64,000 nucleotides of DNA from assembly GCF_902148855.1 (NCBI RefSeq), contig NC_043978.1:19361195-19425194 (forward strand), given 5' to 3'. Source of the DNA: Sphaeramia orbicularis. Lineage: Eukaryota; Chordata; Actinopteri; Kurtiformes; Apogonidae. Below the pieces are notes generated by a model. That model worked only from the letters and a program-made list of their open reading frames with translations, did not search any database and was not told where the DNA came from. A program made the translations under genes and the position numbers. Within the stretch, counting starts at the first letter, position 1. Each line of letters begins with the position of its first letter. Below, one piece after another: positions 45,689 through 57,655 of this stretch.

Positions 45689-46340
45689 TTTTATTAGTAC
45701 ATTTCTTTGTTGCTACAGTAGTAGTTAATGGGCTACAGACACCATGTGGGGAATGTTACATAAACTCAAATGAACCTTGTCTAAAGATGTGAAAACCATG
45801 CACACTCTCAATTAATGTCTCACATGTTATTGTTTGTAACTCACATTATCTAAATCATGGGTGTGAAACTCATTTCTGTTCAGGGGCCAAATTTGGTCTG
45901 AAGTGGGCCGAACCAGTAAAATAATAACATATTTATTAGGGGTGTAACGGTGCAGAAAAAAAACAAAAAACAAAAAAAAAAAACAGTTTGGTATGTTTTT
46001 GGTAAAGAGGTCTTTTGCTACGTTTTCGGTACAGTGATGGAGGCGGGGGGGGGGGACTGATCTGCCTTGGCGGAGGTCTTCGTTATCGAAGTGCTTTTCT
46101 AGTTTTATTAATACATTTCTTTGTTGCTACAGTTGTAGTTAATGGGCTACAGACACCATGTGGGGAATGTTACATAAACTCAAATGAACCTTGTCTAAAG
46201 ATGTTGTGAAAACCATGCACACTCTGAATTAATGTCTCACATGCTATTGTTTGGAACTCACATCATCTAAATCATGGGTGTGAAACTCATTTCAGTTCAG
46301 GGGCCAAAATCAGCCAAATTTGGTCGAAGGGGGCCGAACC

Positions 46341-46750
46341 ATCCATCCATCCATCCATCCATTGTCTGCCAATTATCCGAGGCCGGGTCGTGGGGGCAAC
46401 AGTCTAAGCAGGGGTGCCCAGACTTCCCCCTCCCCAGACTCCTCCTCCAGCTCTTCCAGGGGGACCCCGAGGTGTTCCCAGGCCAGCCGAGAGACATAGT
46501 CTCTCCAACGTGTCCTAGGTCTTCCCCGAGGTCTCCTCCCGGTGGGACATGCCTGGGACACCTCCCCAGGGAGGCGTCCAGGAGGCCTCCAAAACAGATG
46601 CCTGAGCCACCTCAGCTGGCCCCTCTCGATGTGGAGGAGCAGCGGCTCTACTCCGAGCTCCTCCCTGGTGGCTGAGCTCCTCACCTTATCCCTAAGGGTG
46701 CGCCCAGTCACCCTACAAAGGAAACTCTTTTCAACCGCTTGTATCCAGCT
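46341..46750 (-). mobile_element. RTE/Rex3-like LINE 3' fragment
   Basis: The minus strand encodes a LINE C-terminus: ELGVEPLLLHIERGQLRW, GRRPRGRPRTRWRDYVS and EVWAPLLRLLPPRPG. The 3' end is an ATCC run on the plus strand (46341-46361), a GGAT tail on the element's own strand. GAACC repeats at both borders (46336-46340, 46751-46755) as a short target duplication. The tail repeat suggests the Rex3/RTE group, which is an inference. Confidence 0.85.
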
Positions 46751-46790
46751 GAACCAGTAAAATAATAACATATTTATTAGGGGTGTAATG

Positions 46791-47239
46791 CAGTGTTTTT
46801 CAACCTTGGAGTTGGGACCCCATGTGGGGCTGCCTGGAATTCACATGGGGTCACCTGAAATTCCTAGTAATTGATGAAAAAATTTAAATAAATTACTAAT
46901 AAAAACAATTTTTTTAATGATTCAATACATATTTCATTATAATTTAAACACCACACATTTTTTTCTAATAAAAATAGAGTTTTAATAAAATGCAGAACAT
47001 AATATCTCTGAGGGCATATCTTGATTGACCCAATCATGTGACTGCATGCGTTACTACGCTTCAACCTGCCTGGACACAGTCGAAACCAGAAAGAACAGAG
47101 AATGGACAGATTTCTTCACCTGTCTCGCCCCCCTTAAGACATCTCCAAGAGAAAAATGTCTCAGTTTTGAATGTCTGGAGCCACCAGAAATTTGTGACAT
47201 TAAAATGGGGTCACAAAGCAAAAAAGGTTGGGAACCACT
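46791..47239 (+). mobile_element. hAT-like MITE with 8-bp TSD
   Basis: Starts CAGTGTTTTTCAACCTTGG and ends AAGGTTGGGAACCACTG. The flanks GTGTAATG (46783-46790) and GTGTAACG (47240-47247) match at 7 of 8. The empty site GGGGTGTAACGGTGCAG lies in unit 1 near 45940. Words such as CATGTGGGG and TTGAATGTCTGG recur in the copy at 54597-55912. Short open frames across it are remnants at best. Confidence 0.85.
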
Positions 47240-47469
47240 GGTGTAACGATACAGGAAAAAAATTGGTTGGGTACATTTTTGGTAAAGGGGTCTTTTTGCG
47301 CTATGTTTTCAGTACAGTGAAGGAGACCGGGGGGTGGGGTGGGGGTGGGGTCATGATAATATTTTTCCTGGTCTGTATGTGGAACCTGAGCTAATAGGAC
47401 TTTCCAGGTGTGAATACACATTAAGAAGAATTAGAATATTAAAAAAAAAGGAAAATAATCAAAACTATA

Positions 47470-47680
47470 ACTAGAAAAGCACTTGAAGAGCGCAGACCTC
47501 CACCAAGGCAGATCAGTTCCCCCCGATCACCACCAAAATTTAATCATTTGTTCCTTGTGCCAGTATCAACATTGCCTGAAAATTTAATCAAAATTCTTCC
47601 ACAATTTTTTGAGTTATCTTGCTAACAGACAAACAAACCCTGATGAAAACATAACCTCTGCCGTTCCTTGGCAGAGGTAA
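47470..47680 (-). repeat. AGGT repeat, inverted copy
   Basis: Starts ACTAGAAAAGCACTTGAAGA and ends CCTTGGCAGAGGTAA. Confidence 0.75.
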
Positions 47681-47689
47681 TTATAAAAA

Positions 47690-48445
47690 CAGTACTAAAA
47701 CAGGTGATTTCACATTAGAAATAAATGTAAAAAAAAAAAAATTAAGTAATGAATATAATCATCATCATCATCATCATAACAGTTTTGTAGTTGATCTGGT
47801 GCTTTGCTGTTCCACTCAGTTGCCAACAGCTATAATTCATAATAGAATTAGTTCTGTGTTCAGGTTCAACGTTGGATTTTCAGTGAAAATGCTAATGTTC
47901 TCCTACAGGTTCAGATTGTGTAATATCAGCCACTCTTGGCTCAGAAAATAGTCAGATGTCCGACTCAGCGCAGCACAAACTCCACATAAACACACATACA
48001 TGAGGAAATCTCACAGAGGGAAGCTTCCAAACAGAACCCTGGTTCCACAGAACAGTGAGAGCAGCCACCACTTGTGAGAACTTTATTGATTTTTTTTTTC
48101 TTTTTAATGCTTAAAAATATGTTCCTCTGACTCATCACTGAATCTCATACCAGTACATTTTCTGATCGCCAGATATGGAGAAAAACATGAGTGTGGAACA
48201 GTTCTATTTTTACTCTTGTCATTGTCTGTGATGTCCCAGGCATAAACAAACCTAGGCTTAGATTAGATTTGAGCTTAAAACACAGCTGCCCTCATGTACA
48301 TGCCGGCTCTGGGAGTTTTCTAGGCTTTTATACAAAAACAGAAAAGAAAACGGCTCATTGTTTATCAGTTTTGGGAGGAACACATTACAAAAACAATGCA
48401 TTACAGTAACGGATTACTTTTTGCTGTAATGCAGTAATATAAGGC
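47690..48445. other. Unassigned; ATC microsatellite
   Basis: An ATC run lies at 47758-47776. No gene is supported. Confidence 0.35.
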
Positions 48446-48646
48446 ATTACCTGGGGTGCCATAAAGGGGGGGTGAACGTGACAAATTCATGGGCCCAGCA
48501 TTTGTGGGGGGCCCATAGAGCAGTGTGTGTGTGTGTGTGTGTGTGTGTGGGGGGGGTCCAGTGGATACAGGTTAGAAGTTGGGAAAATTTCGTGTAAGAT
48601 CCGCTGTATAATAGAAACACAGAAGCCGGGAGTCAGAAGTTGAAAG
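48446..48646 (-). repeat. GGGCCC-type repeat with GT run
   Basis: Contains TGGGCCCAGCATTTGTGGGG and GGCCCATAGAGCAG, the inverted counterpart of 9440-9490, and a GT microsatellite (48523-48549). The element at 48647 inserted in its far part. Confidence 0.55.
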
Positions 48647-49226
48647 CAAGGTAATAACAGTTTGGGATTTTTCATTATAGTTTAGTTTTATTTAGTTTTG
48701 ACTTTTTTTTTTCTCTAATTCAGTTAGTTTTAATTAGTTTTTCGAGCAGGTTTGCTAGTTTTTATAAGTTTTCATTTTTTTGTAAATGCTTAGTTTTAGT
48801 TTAGTTTTTTTTTTAATACCTTTTCTCTTCCTCACCGTCGTATTCAAATAAATCCCAGACAGGACTCTGCTGTTTCTCCCAACTTTAGTCTCCATGTTTC
48901 CAGGTACAGTGGGAACAAGAAGACGAGTCTAAACGACAAGTGATGAGAAGTGACGGACCATGAAGTGCTGTTTGGGGCCACTGGCTAAAATTGCTCGAGT
49001 GAAATAAGTCGATTTTGTATCAATCCGACATTGACAAAGACGAAAACTAAGGGAGTTATAGCCGTAATTTTTATACGTTTTAGTTAGTTTTGTAAACACA
49101 CAATACAGTTTCAGTTAGTTATCATTTTTTTCTTTTAATTATAGTTTTTATTTGTCAGTTAACAAAAATGTTTTTTTCAATTCTAGTTTTCATCATTTTG
49201 TTAGTTTTGGAACGATAATAACCTTG
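48647..49226. mobile_element. MITE rich in AGTTTT words, perfect 8-bp TSD
   Basis: Starts CAAGGTAATAAC and ends GATAATAACCTTG. The duplication GTTGAAAG is perfect on both sides (48639-48646, 49227-49234). The outer parts are full of TTAGTTTT words; the middle (48840-49060) is more complex. The 8-bp target suggests hAT. No protein encoded. Confidence 0.8.
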
Positions 49227-49234
49227 GTTGAAAG

Positions 49235-50224
49235 CATGTTAAGTTGTTAAATATGGACCCCCCCCCCCTTACATTAATTTAAATGTGTACATTATTGAGC
49301 ATTGTCATTATAACAAAATAATCAATAACAAAACAAAACACATCTACCATCTCCACTTAATATTCCTGAATGATCTTCTACTTAAAGCTATACCGTATGA
49401 TGTGGCATTTTTACACTTTTCTTTTGTCATCTTAAAATGCTCCTAATAAGCGTGTATCAAACTAAAATGTAAAAGAAATCCACCAAGTATTGAAACTCAG
49501 AAATGTTTAATTCTCATATATTTCTGATAAAAGTCTGACCAATCATTTTATTTGGTCTGAATGAAATAATTGGCCGAACCTGGCTGAACCTCTTGTCAAT
49601 CATCCATTACGGCCGTCCAGCACCTGATCCATTATCGCCGTCTCCGCATCCGACATGTGTCCCTCTGAATCTGACGTTTCACGCTGCTTCTGTCACTGAC
49701 CACAGTCTCCTATCTAGGATGTGTATGGATAAAACTCAAATGCACATGTGGAAGTGAAAAAACGGATTTATTAACAGAAACAACCAAAGGGAACAGACAG
49801 GAGTCCGATGAATGAAGGATGGAGATCAAAGTCCAGAAGTCAGCTGTACTGGACTAAACAGGTCTGCACAAAGCTCAGCTTTTATGACCGTGGGGCTCAT
49901 ACAGGTACATGTACATAGTGTCACACAGTGTAGGATTATGTAAGATGATAAATGTATGGACTATGAAACCTCAAATGTCCACGGAAATTTCGTGGAGGCC
50001 ACGCGTTCACAGTGCGTGCGCCCGTTGCCAGGGAACTTCATCTCCATGGTGCAGAGAAGACCCTGACCCAGCATTGCACAGACCAGACCCTTAAATACAG
50101 GGTCTACTGATGGAAAAGGGGCCGCGGGCCCTCGGCAGGTGGATAACGCATCTCATTACTGAGGGAGGGGTCCACGGACACACCGAAGTGGACCAGACCT
50201 CCGCCTCTGCTTCCTCCACGAGCA
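49235..50224. other. Unassigned sequence
   Basis: A C-run lies at 49259-49268. 49980-50220 is GC-rich. No gene supported. Confidence 0.35.
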
Positions 50225-50309
50225 TCAGGTGAGCAGAAGAGAGAGGAGGGGAGCCTCAGAGCTCAGGCAAAGGGTAGTGGGCGGGGCTTTGGAAGGAGGC
50301 GGGTTGTTC

Positions 50310-50800
50310 ATGTTCAAACTTATACTAAGTGCTGTGAGAAATGCCACATTAGTAGGTATAGCTTTAAGGTATTTTTTAAACTTTATCAGAGAAGTGAAAA
50401 ACTTAAATTCATCATCAAGTCCATCCCATAATTTCACACTCACAACCCAAATACATCTGGATTTCACATTTGTCCTCACTTTCATACATTCAAAAATATA
50501 AAGACCTCTTAAATTATAGTTACTCTCTCTTAATTTAAAGAACTCTTGAATAATATTTGGAACAAAATTATTTTTAACTTTATAAATCACCTCTAATATT
50601 TTAATATATAGAATATCTGGCAATTTTAAGGTATTAAGTTGAATAAATAAATTATTAGTTCAAAATATCCTACTGTATTAATTATTCTAATAGCTCGTTT
50701 TTGTAATTTTACTAATGTATCTGTACTAGTTTTTCCTGCATTTCCCCATATTTCTGCACAGTATGTTAAATAGGGCATAACCAAAAGAACAGTAGATCAT
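50310..50800 (-). mobile_element. LINE fragment: reverse transcriptase C-terminus
   Basis: The minus strand encodes VMPYLTYCAEIWGNAGK and LVKLQKRAIRIINTVGY, then after a frame break ILEVIYKVKNNFVPN, RESNYNLRG, VKSRCIWVVSVKLWDGLDD and IKFKKYLKAI. This is the thumb-to-C-terminal part of a non-LTR reverse transcriptase. Endonuclease and palm regions are absent. At least one break separates the two parts. Confidence 0.85.
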
Positions 50801-51665
50801 GTATAGGCTGTTTTTATTTAGTAAGTCCCTTATTTCATTCAGTATGCTGATAGATTTGGACACTTTACTTTTAATATACTCAATATATTAAATCGTCATT
50901 GTGAAGGCCTTAGTAAACGTGTAGCCTCCAGCTGCTTTAACGTATCACTACAGCGTCCTCCTCCTCATTACGAGCCCCTCCTGTTCTCTCCTCACCCCCC
51001 ACCACCTCCACATTCTCGTCTTCTTCATGGCTTCAGAGTCCTCATCTGCCAAACCCTGCAGGGTGTCAGTTTAACAAACCCACAGAGAATCCCACAAACA
51101 CTATAAAACCACTGAGGCTGGAGAGCGCCGTTCATCAGTCCACGCTGACGGAGGAGGGAAAACTGATTTTGAAGGTTGGGGGTAAAATGATGGCGGTTTG
51201 ATTCGGCCTGATGTTGAGGTTTGGGGGGTGGAGGAGTTCTCGTTCCCTACTGTGCACACTGCCTGATGAATGGGGAGGCATGTTTTGGTGTTGATTTGTT
51301 TTTACTCCATTGTGTTGACTTTTTCTGTGAACATGTTTTCATCTCAGTGGTTTATTGTTGTGGTTAAAAAATGAATGTGGGAGTTGAGCAGCTGGCATCT
51401 TAGCCTCCAGTGTCTTATTAAATACTGTCTTCCTAAAGGTTCCATATTTTCAACAATTACATTGATACCATTTGTGTGTATGTTACTTAGATCTCACTGC
51501 AAGGGAAACGTCAACATCCATTTTATAACAACATATTCTGATTGGCTAAACACAAATCTATTTACAAGGTGGGTGGGGCCAGATTTTGATATAAAGCTAC
51601 TGTAAATGCATGATAAAAAAAGATAATAAATAAATACAGTAAAAGCATGATAAATACATATAATA
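50801..51665. other. Unassigned; weak promoter-like spot
   Basis: ACTATAAAACC (51100-51110) is a TATA-like box followed about 35 bp later by TCAGTCC, an initiator-like word. No coding exon follows, so this is very weak. Confidence 0.2.
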
Positions 51666-51666
51666 A

Positions 51667-51721
51667 CTAAAAAAGCACTTGGAGAGCGCAGACCTCTGCC
51701 ACAGCAGATCAGTCCCCCCCA
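51667..51721 (-). repeat. AGGT repeat, 5' fragment (inverted)
   Basis: CTAAAAAAGCACTTGGAGAG and GACCTCTGCC followed by CAGATCAGTCCCCCCC. Confidence 0.7.
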
Positions 51722-51756
51722 TAAAATTTGCAAAAAAAATTTTACCCAAAAAATTA

Positions 51757-52415
51757 CCATATTTTCCGGACTTCAAGTCACACTTGACTATAAGCCGCAG
51801 GTGTCCATGTTGTGACATGAGATACTTACAAAGATGGTAAACAGGAAGATTATTTAAATATTTATTTCCATACCTTCAATGCTTTTTTCCAAACAGTGCT
51901 TGTAACACGGCAGTAAAACGGCAGGAACACGGCCGGTTAAAAAACCCAGAAAAGTCATTGATCTCTATCTTCATCTTCCTTCTGCTCATTGAAACCACTG
52001 CAGTCGTCTCCTTCAGTGTTGGAGTTGAACATCCTCAGAAAGGCTCCGTCACACACCTTCTACGTCTCTCTTCCGTTGTCCCTCTCAATGGCATTTCTGT
52101 GCTGCAGCTCTATTTCCTTCTTGGACAGACACATCGATTGGGTTTAACTTAAAAGCTGCATCATATGCATTTCTTCATGTGTCTTCCATGATGAGAGTTT
52201 GTGCATGACACGCAAAGTGATTTTTAAGTTAAGCTTTAAACTTCTCCTCTCCGCATCACCTCTTCCACCTGTCTGTCTCACTTTTGCGCTTCCTGCTTGA
52301 GCGCCCCCTGGAGGCTGTTAGCCCGTAAAAATCTATACTTGAGCCACAACATTGTATGAGCTGCAGGGTTCAAAGCATGAGAAAAAAGTAGCGGCTTATA
52401 GTCCTGAAAATATGG
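51757..52415. mobile_element. TA-target MITE (CCATATTTTCCGGACT)
   Basis: Bounded by TA (51755-51756, 52416-52417). Left end CCATATTTTCCGGACTTCAA, right end AGTCCTGAAAATATGG; TATAAGCCGC and GCGGCTTATA form the next inverted pair. Probably Tc1/mariner or pogo-type; no transposase recognised. Confidence 0.7.
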
Positions 52416-52417
52416 TA

Positions 52418-54501
52418 TTTGAAAATGCTGTTGCAGATAAATTAACACATCCAAAACTATTTTACCCATGAAGTAGGTCAGGATAAACTGTATGTCAGCC
52501 ATTGTTTATTTTGCTACAACAACAAAAGCCCTTGAACACTAGTGGAAGGGATCATCTTCCTGTTAGCATGTGAAGGCAGCATTAATCCTCAAGAGGGTCG
52601 TGATCATCACATGGTCGTCGTATATGGATGAACAACGAGCCACAACACCAAAATGGAACCATAGATACAAATACTTATGATCATAAATATATTTCAAACT
52701 ATTTAGAGACAGTCACATAGATTTGCTCCATATTCAGCTGTCAGTCTGTTTCTGAGTTGCTTTACTGGGACCAGAGTTAGTCATTTATTCCTCTCATGCT
52801 CCATGTACTGGTTCAGAATGAAAATAAAGTCTCCTTGAGACCTTGAATCTCTGTGAAACACTTATTTGTTTTTAAATGTGCTTAACTCCAACAACTATCT
52901 GTGAAGTCAAAGCAGTTCACTTCTTCACAATCAATAATTCATTATGAAGATAACCAATGATCTCAACATATTTAATTGCATATTTTGTTTTCTTGCCAGT
53001 CAATGTTTCACACGTGTGGGGGCGTCACGGTGGAGTGAGGCTGCTGCATCCTCCAAAATGTAACGCCGAGCAGAGAGCTGCCAGAGAACACAGTGAGCAT
53101 CATAAAATAATTTGAAACCTCGTGAAAATCTCGGTGTGGATTTAAACTCATTTTCTCTTTGAACACCGCTCATACTTTGGAGTAGCATTGACTTGCTAAA
53201 TTTCTATTCAATATATGCAAATCCCCGTACAATGGCTACTGTTGCAAAGTGTTGCATACTGTAAGCCAGCTAAAGCTGCGTGCTAGCGCCCAAAGCAGCG
53301 CTCCCTTCAGGTTTCACAGAGCTGTAGCTGCATGGGTAGCTTGACACCAGGGAGGCAGAATGAATAATAGATGTGTGTTACTTCACCCAAACGGATGAAT
53401 AATTCAGGAAGGGGCAGGGAGGATGTGGAGAGAACAGAGACGCGTGATGACCGAGCTCAATGTGCCGCCATGAGCTGCCTGGGTTTCATCTAAAAATAAG
53501 ATCGTATGTACTGTACCAATGCATCAGAGACATCCAAAAACATATTTCCTGTAGGGAGATATTGTGTATGGACACAAAAACATGCAGATACACTCAAACT
53601 GCCCACGCGTATGCAGCCAGTAATACAATGCACAGACATTTCACGTGTCCCTAGGCGAGACCAGGATTAAATTAGTTGAATAGGAAGCTTTAAGAACGGC
53701 TGCAGACATAGAGAGTTCCTCTACTCAGCCTCCAAATTACACTGTGCATCTAATCCAGTGACCGAACTGCTCAGTGAGTGCATGTAGAGGCCACAGAGGT
53801 TTTAGGGTTTTAGGCGGTTTTAGAGTTTGGCATCAGGAGAGCTACAACTTTTACTTTCAAAGGACACATGAGAGAAGTTTTGCCCTTTCCCTGTCATTGG
53901 CTCCTGCAGACGGAGCTGCACTAGCATGGGTTCAATTAAAGAAAAAACACGACTTCGAGCCTGGGAACCAGACACATCTGCTCTAGAACTGTCTAGGGTT
54001 CCTCCCATGCAAACTGACTTCCACAGGCCAGACCGATCACTACTGTTTATCGACTGAATGTCCAGCGTCGGCGTTCGTCTGTGTAGATATCCTCCCAGTC
54101 CGACTCCAGAACCCCTGAACAAACAAACACACTGTCTGTAACTGGGACACGATGAGCACAGGTTTGAATACCATGTGTAGAAACACCTGATGTGATGTTT
54201 TCATGAACAGTGTTTGGAGTAATGCCTTATAAAAGTAATGAATTACAGTAATGGATTACTTTTTGCTGTATTTGCGGTAGTGTTAGGTATTACTAAGCAA
54301 TTTTCAGTCATATTTTACTTGGTACATGTTCAATAGCACTTGCATTACAACACACTTTTCACCCATAATTTAATTTAAAAAAAAGAAAAAAACACTAAGA
54401 CTGTGAGACCTTAACAAATCAAAAATTGATTTGTAAAGTTTTCTTTCCTGTTCAGCCAGGGGGTGAAGATGGCAGAAGGCAGTACATTGGTTAAATGCAC
54501 C
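52418..54501. other. Unassigned, mostly non-repetitive sequence
   Basis: No gene is supported. The 53.25-53.46 kb part is balanced in composition and could be regulatory. 53800-53830 has a GGTTTTAGGG-type mini-repeat. Confidence 0.35.
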
Positions 54502-54588
54502 CCACATATGCCAGATTCAAACCAGCAACCTCCTGATGCCTAGTAATTCCACTACAGTCCTCCACTCTACCAGCTGAGCCATCAAAGG
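54502..54588 (-). pseudogene. tRNA-Tyr pseudogene with retained intron
   Basis: The minus strand reads CCTTTGATGGCTCAGCTGGT, then GGAGGACTGTAG with the GTA anticodon, a 14-nt insert TGGAATTACTAGGC at the usual intron position, and GGTTGCTGGTTTGAATCTGG. The 3' acceptor strand is destroyed (CATATGTGG instead of CTCGAAGGA), so the acceptor stem cannot form. The intron shows it came by DNA duplication of a gene, not by retroposition of a mature tRNA. A hAT-like element inserted 9 bp beyond its 5' end. Confidence 0.85.
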
Positions 54589-54596
54589 AGATACAC

Positions 54597-55912
54597 TAGA
54601 GTTTTTCAACCTTGGGGTCAGGACCCCACGTGGGGTCACCTGGACTTTAAATGGGGTCACCTGAAATTTCTAGTAATTGATTTTTTTTTTTTTTTTTTTA
54701 AATTACTATTAAAAAATATATGGTGAGACAGACAATCCTCACTGCTTTTAACAGGCGACATCATATAACCCCTGTCCTTGCATCCCTCCATTGGCTCCCT
54801 GTGTGTTTTAGAATTGATTTTAAGATTTTACTGATTACTTTTAAAGCCCGAATGGGTCTGGCCCCAAATTATATAGATGAGATGTTAGTTACCTACGAGC
54901 CAGCACGCAGCCTTAGATCCTTGGGCAGAGGGCTCCTGGCTGTTCCAAAGTCGAGGCTTAAATCTAAGGGTGACCGGGCCTTTTCCAACAGGGACCCTCA
55001 ACTTTGGAACGGCCTGCCCGAGGAGATAAGGCTTGCGGAATCAGTGGCATCTTTTAAATCACTTCTTAAAACACACTTCTATAGACTTGCTTTTATGTGA
55101 TGTTTGTCCCTTTTAATTTTAATTTTAAATTTTTTAAAATTTGAATCTTTTCCTGTTTGATTGTTGGTTTATATTCTCATACATGATGTTGTTTTATCTC
55201 ATGCCTTTATTTTTGTGTTGATTTGACAGCATCATGTTACATTATCCCTGTCCTCTTTATTCTGATTCATTTAATTTATTCGAAGTGTCATGTTTCTGCA
55301 TTGTTGTACACATCTCTCCTATTGTGTTGCTTCTGTTTTAGTGTTTTTACTTACATCTTGTATCCTGCTGTTGTGCTCTTTACTTGTCAAAAGCACTTTG
55401 TAAACTTTGTTTTTAAAAGGTGCTATATAAATAAAGCTATTGTTATTATTATATCATTAATCGTAATCAATAAAAGACATGACAAACTGTGAAGCTGAAA
55501 CTGAAGCACTGTGGTACTGTTTATCTTTCATATGTTCATTGTGGTCAGTTTCAGATGCTGCAGCTCTTTCATAATTCATAATTTGAGTTCTTGTTTGTTC
55601 AGTATTAATTGTCAGCCTTGTAAATCCAAGCTGGACTGACTGTATGTATCCTGACCAAGGAAAATAAAATTCTCACTTTGTGCAGTAATCTCCACCTGGC
55701 TTTACTGCCTCCATCCATAATAATATACATTATATAGACTAAACGTTTAATAAAATTAATGTTTATTTGCAACATAGTATAGCAAACTATTACATGATCA
55801 AAAACAAATTAATTTTAGCAAAAACAAAAGTCTCTGTTTTGAATATCTGGGTTTGCCAAAAATTTGTGATGTTAAAATTGGGTCATGAGCTAAAAAAGGT
55901 TGGGAACCACTG
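54597..55912 (+). mobile_element. hAT-like MITE, copy 2, split by a LINE
   Basis: Begins TAGAGTTTTTCAACCTTGGG and ends AAAGGTTGGGAACCACTG, like the copy at 46791-47239. The flanks AGATACAC and GAATACAC match at 6 of 8. A 5'-truncated LINE occupies 54721-55452. Confidence 0.75.
54721..55452 (+). mobile_element. 5'-truncated LINE (Rex1/L2-like) with RT tail
   Basis: The plus frame to 55100 encodes HITPVLASLHWLPVCFRID, FKILLITFKARMGLAPNYI, LRSLGRGLLAVPKSRLKSKG and LWNGLPEEIR ... FKSLLKTHFY, the standard C-terminal region of Rex1/L2-type reverse transcriptases. A 350-bp T-rich 3' UTR ends GGTGCTATATAAATAAAGC with an ATT repeat tip. The frame is open for 126 codons but lacks endonuclease and palm domains. 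Confidence 0.9.
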
Positions 55913-56854
55913 GAATACACACTGTGAAAAACGTTCCAAACTTCACTGATCCACAGGGGAATTTACTTGGTCACAACAGTTCAGTTGCATATAAAAAAAC
56001 ACTCTTTGAAAAAAAAAAAAAAGAAAGCATTTTATCACTATAAAAGTAAACATACATATACAGGAGTGAATTTTTCCACTGAACAATCAGACCTGATTCC
56101 ACTGACACCATTCTGTGTCTTCTATGTGCGTATTTTCCATTATAAATAAGACTAAACAATCACACTTTAAGCCTTTGTTCCAATATTTCCAAAAGAATTT
56201 GGTTTATTTTCTCAGCTGGTTCAACATTGGTTATAAGTCTGTTAAGTGGCATTTAGAGGCAATTTGGTGTTAAAAAATAAATAAATATAAAAAAAAATTA
56301 ACGGAGTGTCACGAGAATTTGTCTGGTTATTTTTCATTTTGGTAAAAATATATGATCATAAATAATTAGACACCATTACATCTATGAGCACCTTTAGGAG
56401 GATTAGTATCAAAACCTGGTTCCAAATGTCCAATAACTATGGATCTGATAATAGTAATATTGGAAATTAAATCTACATAACAGCAAAACATGGTTCCAAA
56501 ATGTTTTTCATTAAAATCCAAACACATTTAAAACACTTTGGAGGCTGATCCCAGTTTTGATCATATTCAGGATACGGTGTTTGCATGGAACTCAGACTAA
56601 TCACATCCCTCTGTTTACATGATAAACATTAGTGTCCCAGTTACTCATTACTGCTGCTGTTTGTACAGGTGCCTGTGGCGTTTACTACATAATGTGTTCA
56701 CTTTAAAGTTACTGAAGTTGTAGAAAATGAGACTGTTTGGTTTACAGCAGACTCAACTCTGGTGAACGTCAACACCGCGTCATGGATTTGATCTGTTGGG
56801 ATTCAACCACAGTCACCAACAGATAAATACATCCTCCAGCTGTTATTCTGTCAG
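55913..56854. other. Unassigned AT-rich sequence
   Basis: No gene is supported. No tRNA-spacer similarity was noticed despite lying next to the array. Confidence 0.35.
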
Positions 56855-57399
56855 TAGTTGCTTTTCCACTGGACATCTGCGCAAAACTTTACAGATATTT
56901 ACTAAATGTCAAAAAAACAGAAGTGTGTAACGTCTGTTTTTCCATTAAATCACAAATGCAATGATTTGTTTATCATTATCGCGAGATGACACGAGAAGTC
57001 ATTCCATAAACATCGCGACAAACGTAAATATCATGTTGATTTACAGAAATATTCATCATTATTATATATTACCCCACTGTCTCGTACTAAATTAAAAAAT
57101 GATTGGATTTCCTGGTGTGTCCACACATATTGTGACATGTTTCTTCTTCTTCTTCGCGTGTTGTAACGTACGTCAATATCCATTTTTTTAATTCACCTGA
57201 GTAGTCGCGAAAAAAGGTCTTTCCATTGTAGTTTTGCGTAATACACCATTTGCACTACACCAGAAAACCCACCTCTTGCCAGCGCAAAAACTTTTAATCG
57301 AAAAATGAGACTTTTCGCGAAATTGCCGTTTTTCCATTAGGTAAATTATTATGTGCAAGTTATGTTTGCGCAATTTGAGGGTCAATGGAAAAGCGACTA
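56855..57399. mobile_element. MITE with GCTTTTCCA ends
   Basis: Left end TAGTTGCTTTTCCACTGG, right end CAATGGAAAAGCGACTA; CTGCGCAAA and TTTGCGCAA form the next inverted pair. About 545 bp, non-coding; class not determined. Confidence 0.6.
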
Positions 57400-57469
57400 T
57401 TGGCACCGTACTGTGAATGGAATTAATGTTGATTGTTATATAGCAGGAGTGTCATATTATAGTATATAG

Positions 57470-57655
57470 TATAGATATGCATAGACTAGGAAGATTAATA
57501 CTGTTATTAATTATTTAAGGAGAAGGGATGGGAGTTTATAAGTTATACTTCTTCTCACTCCTTTTCGAATATGTATTATATGTCTTATGTTTAAGTGTTT
57601 TGTTAATTTATTTTCTTCTGTTTTGACATTCATATGCGAAATAAATACATCAATC
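57470..57655 (+). mobile_element. LINE 3' UTR with ATCA tail
   Basis: GGGATGGGAGTTTATAAGTT, CTTCTTCTCACTCCTTTTCG and AAATAAATACATCAATCAAT are a familiar teleost LINE 3' end. Confidence 0.6.

Larger units (their letters stand above)
45689..47330 (+). repeat. Local tandem duplication with later insertions
   Basis: Unit 1 (45689-46103) and unit 2 (from 46104) share TTTCTTTGTTGCTACAGT, GGGCTACAGACACCATGTGG, CAAATGAACCTTGTCTAAAG and ATTAGGGGTGTAA in order. Unit 2 is longer because a LINE (46341-46750) and a hAT-like element (46791-47239) inserted in it. Unit 1 shows both empty sites. The duplicated segment itself holds a hAT-like end (GTGTGAAACTCATTTC). Unit 1 ends in an AGGT fragment with an 11-G run (46045-46103). 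Confidence 0.8.

Noticed and set aside
46274-46760. Plus-strand frames of 72 and 133 codons
   Set aside because: They are antisense to the LINE reverse transcriptase C-terminus, which explains the long open stretches.
51100-51145. TATA-like box with initiator-like word
   Set aside because: No exon or transcript evidence follows; TATAAA is common in AT-rich DNA. Kept only as a note in the gap entry.
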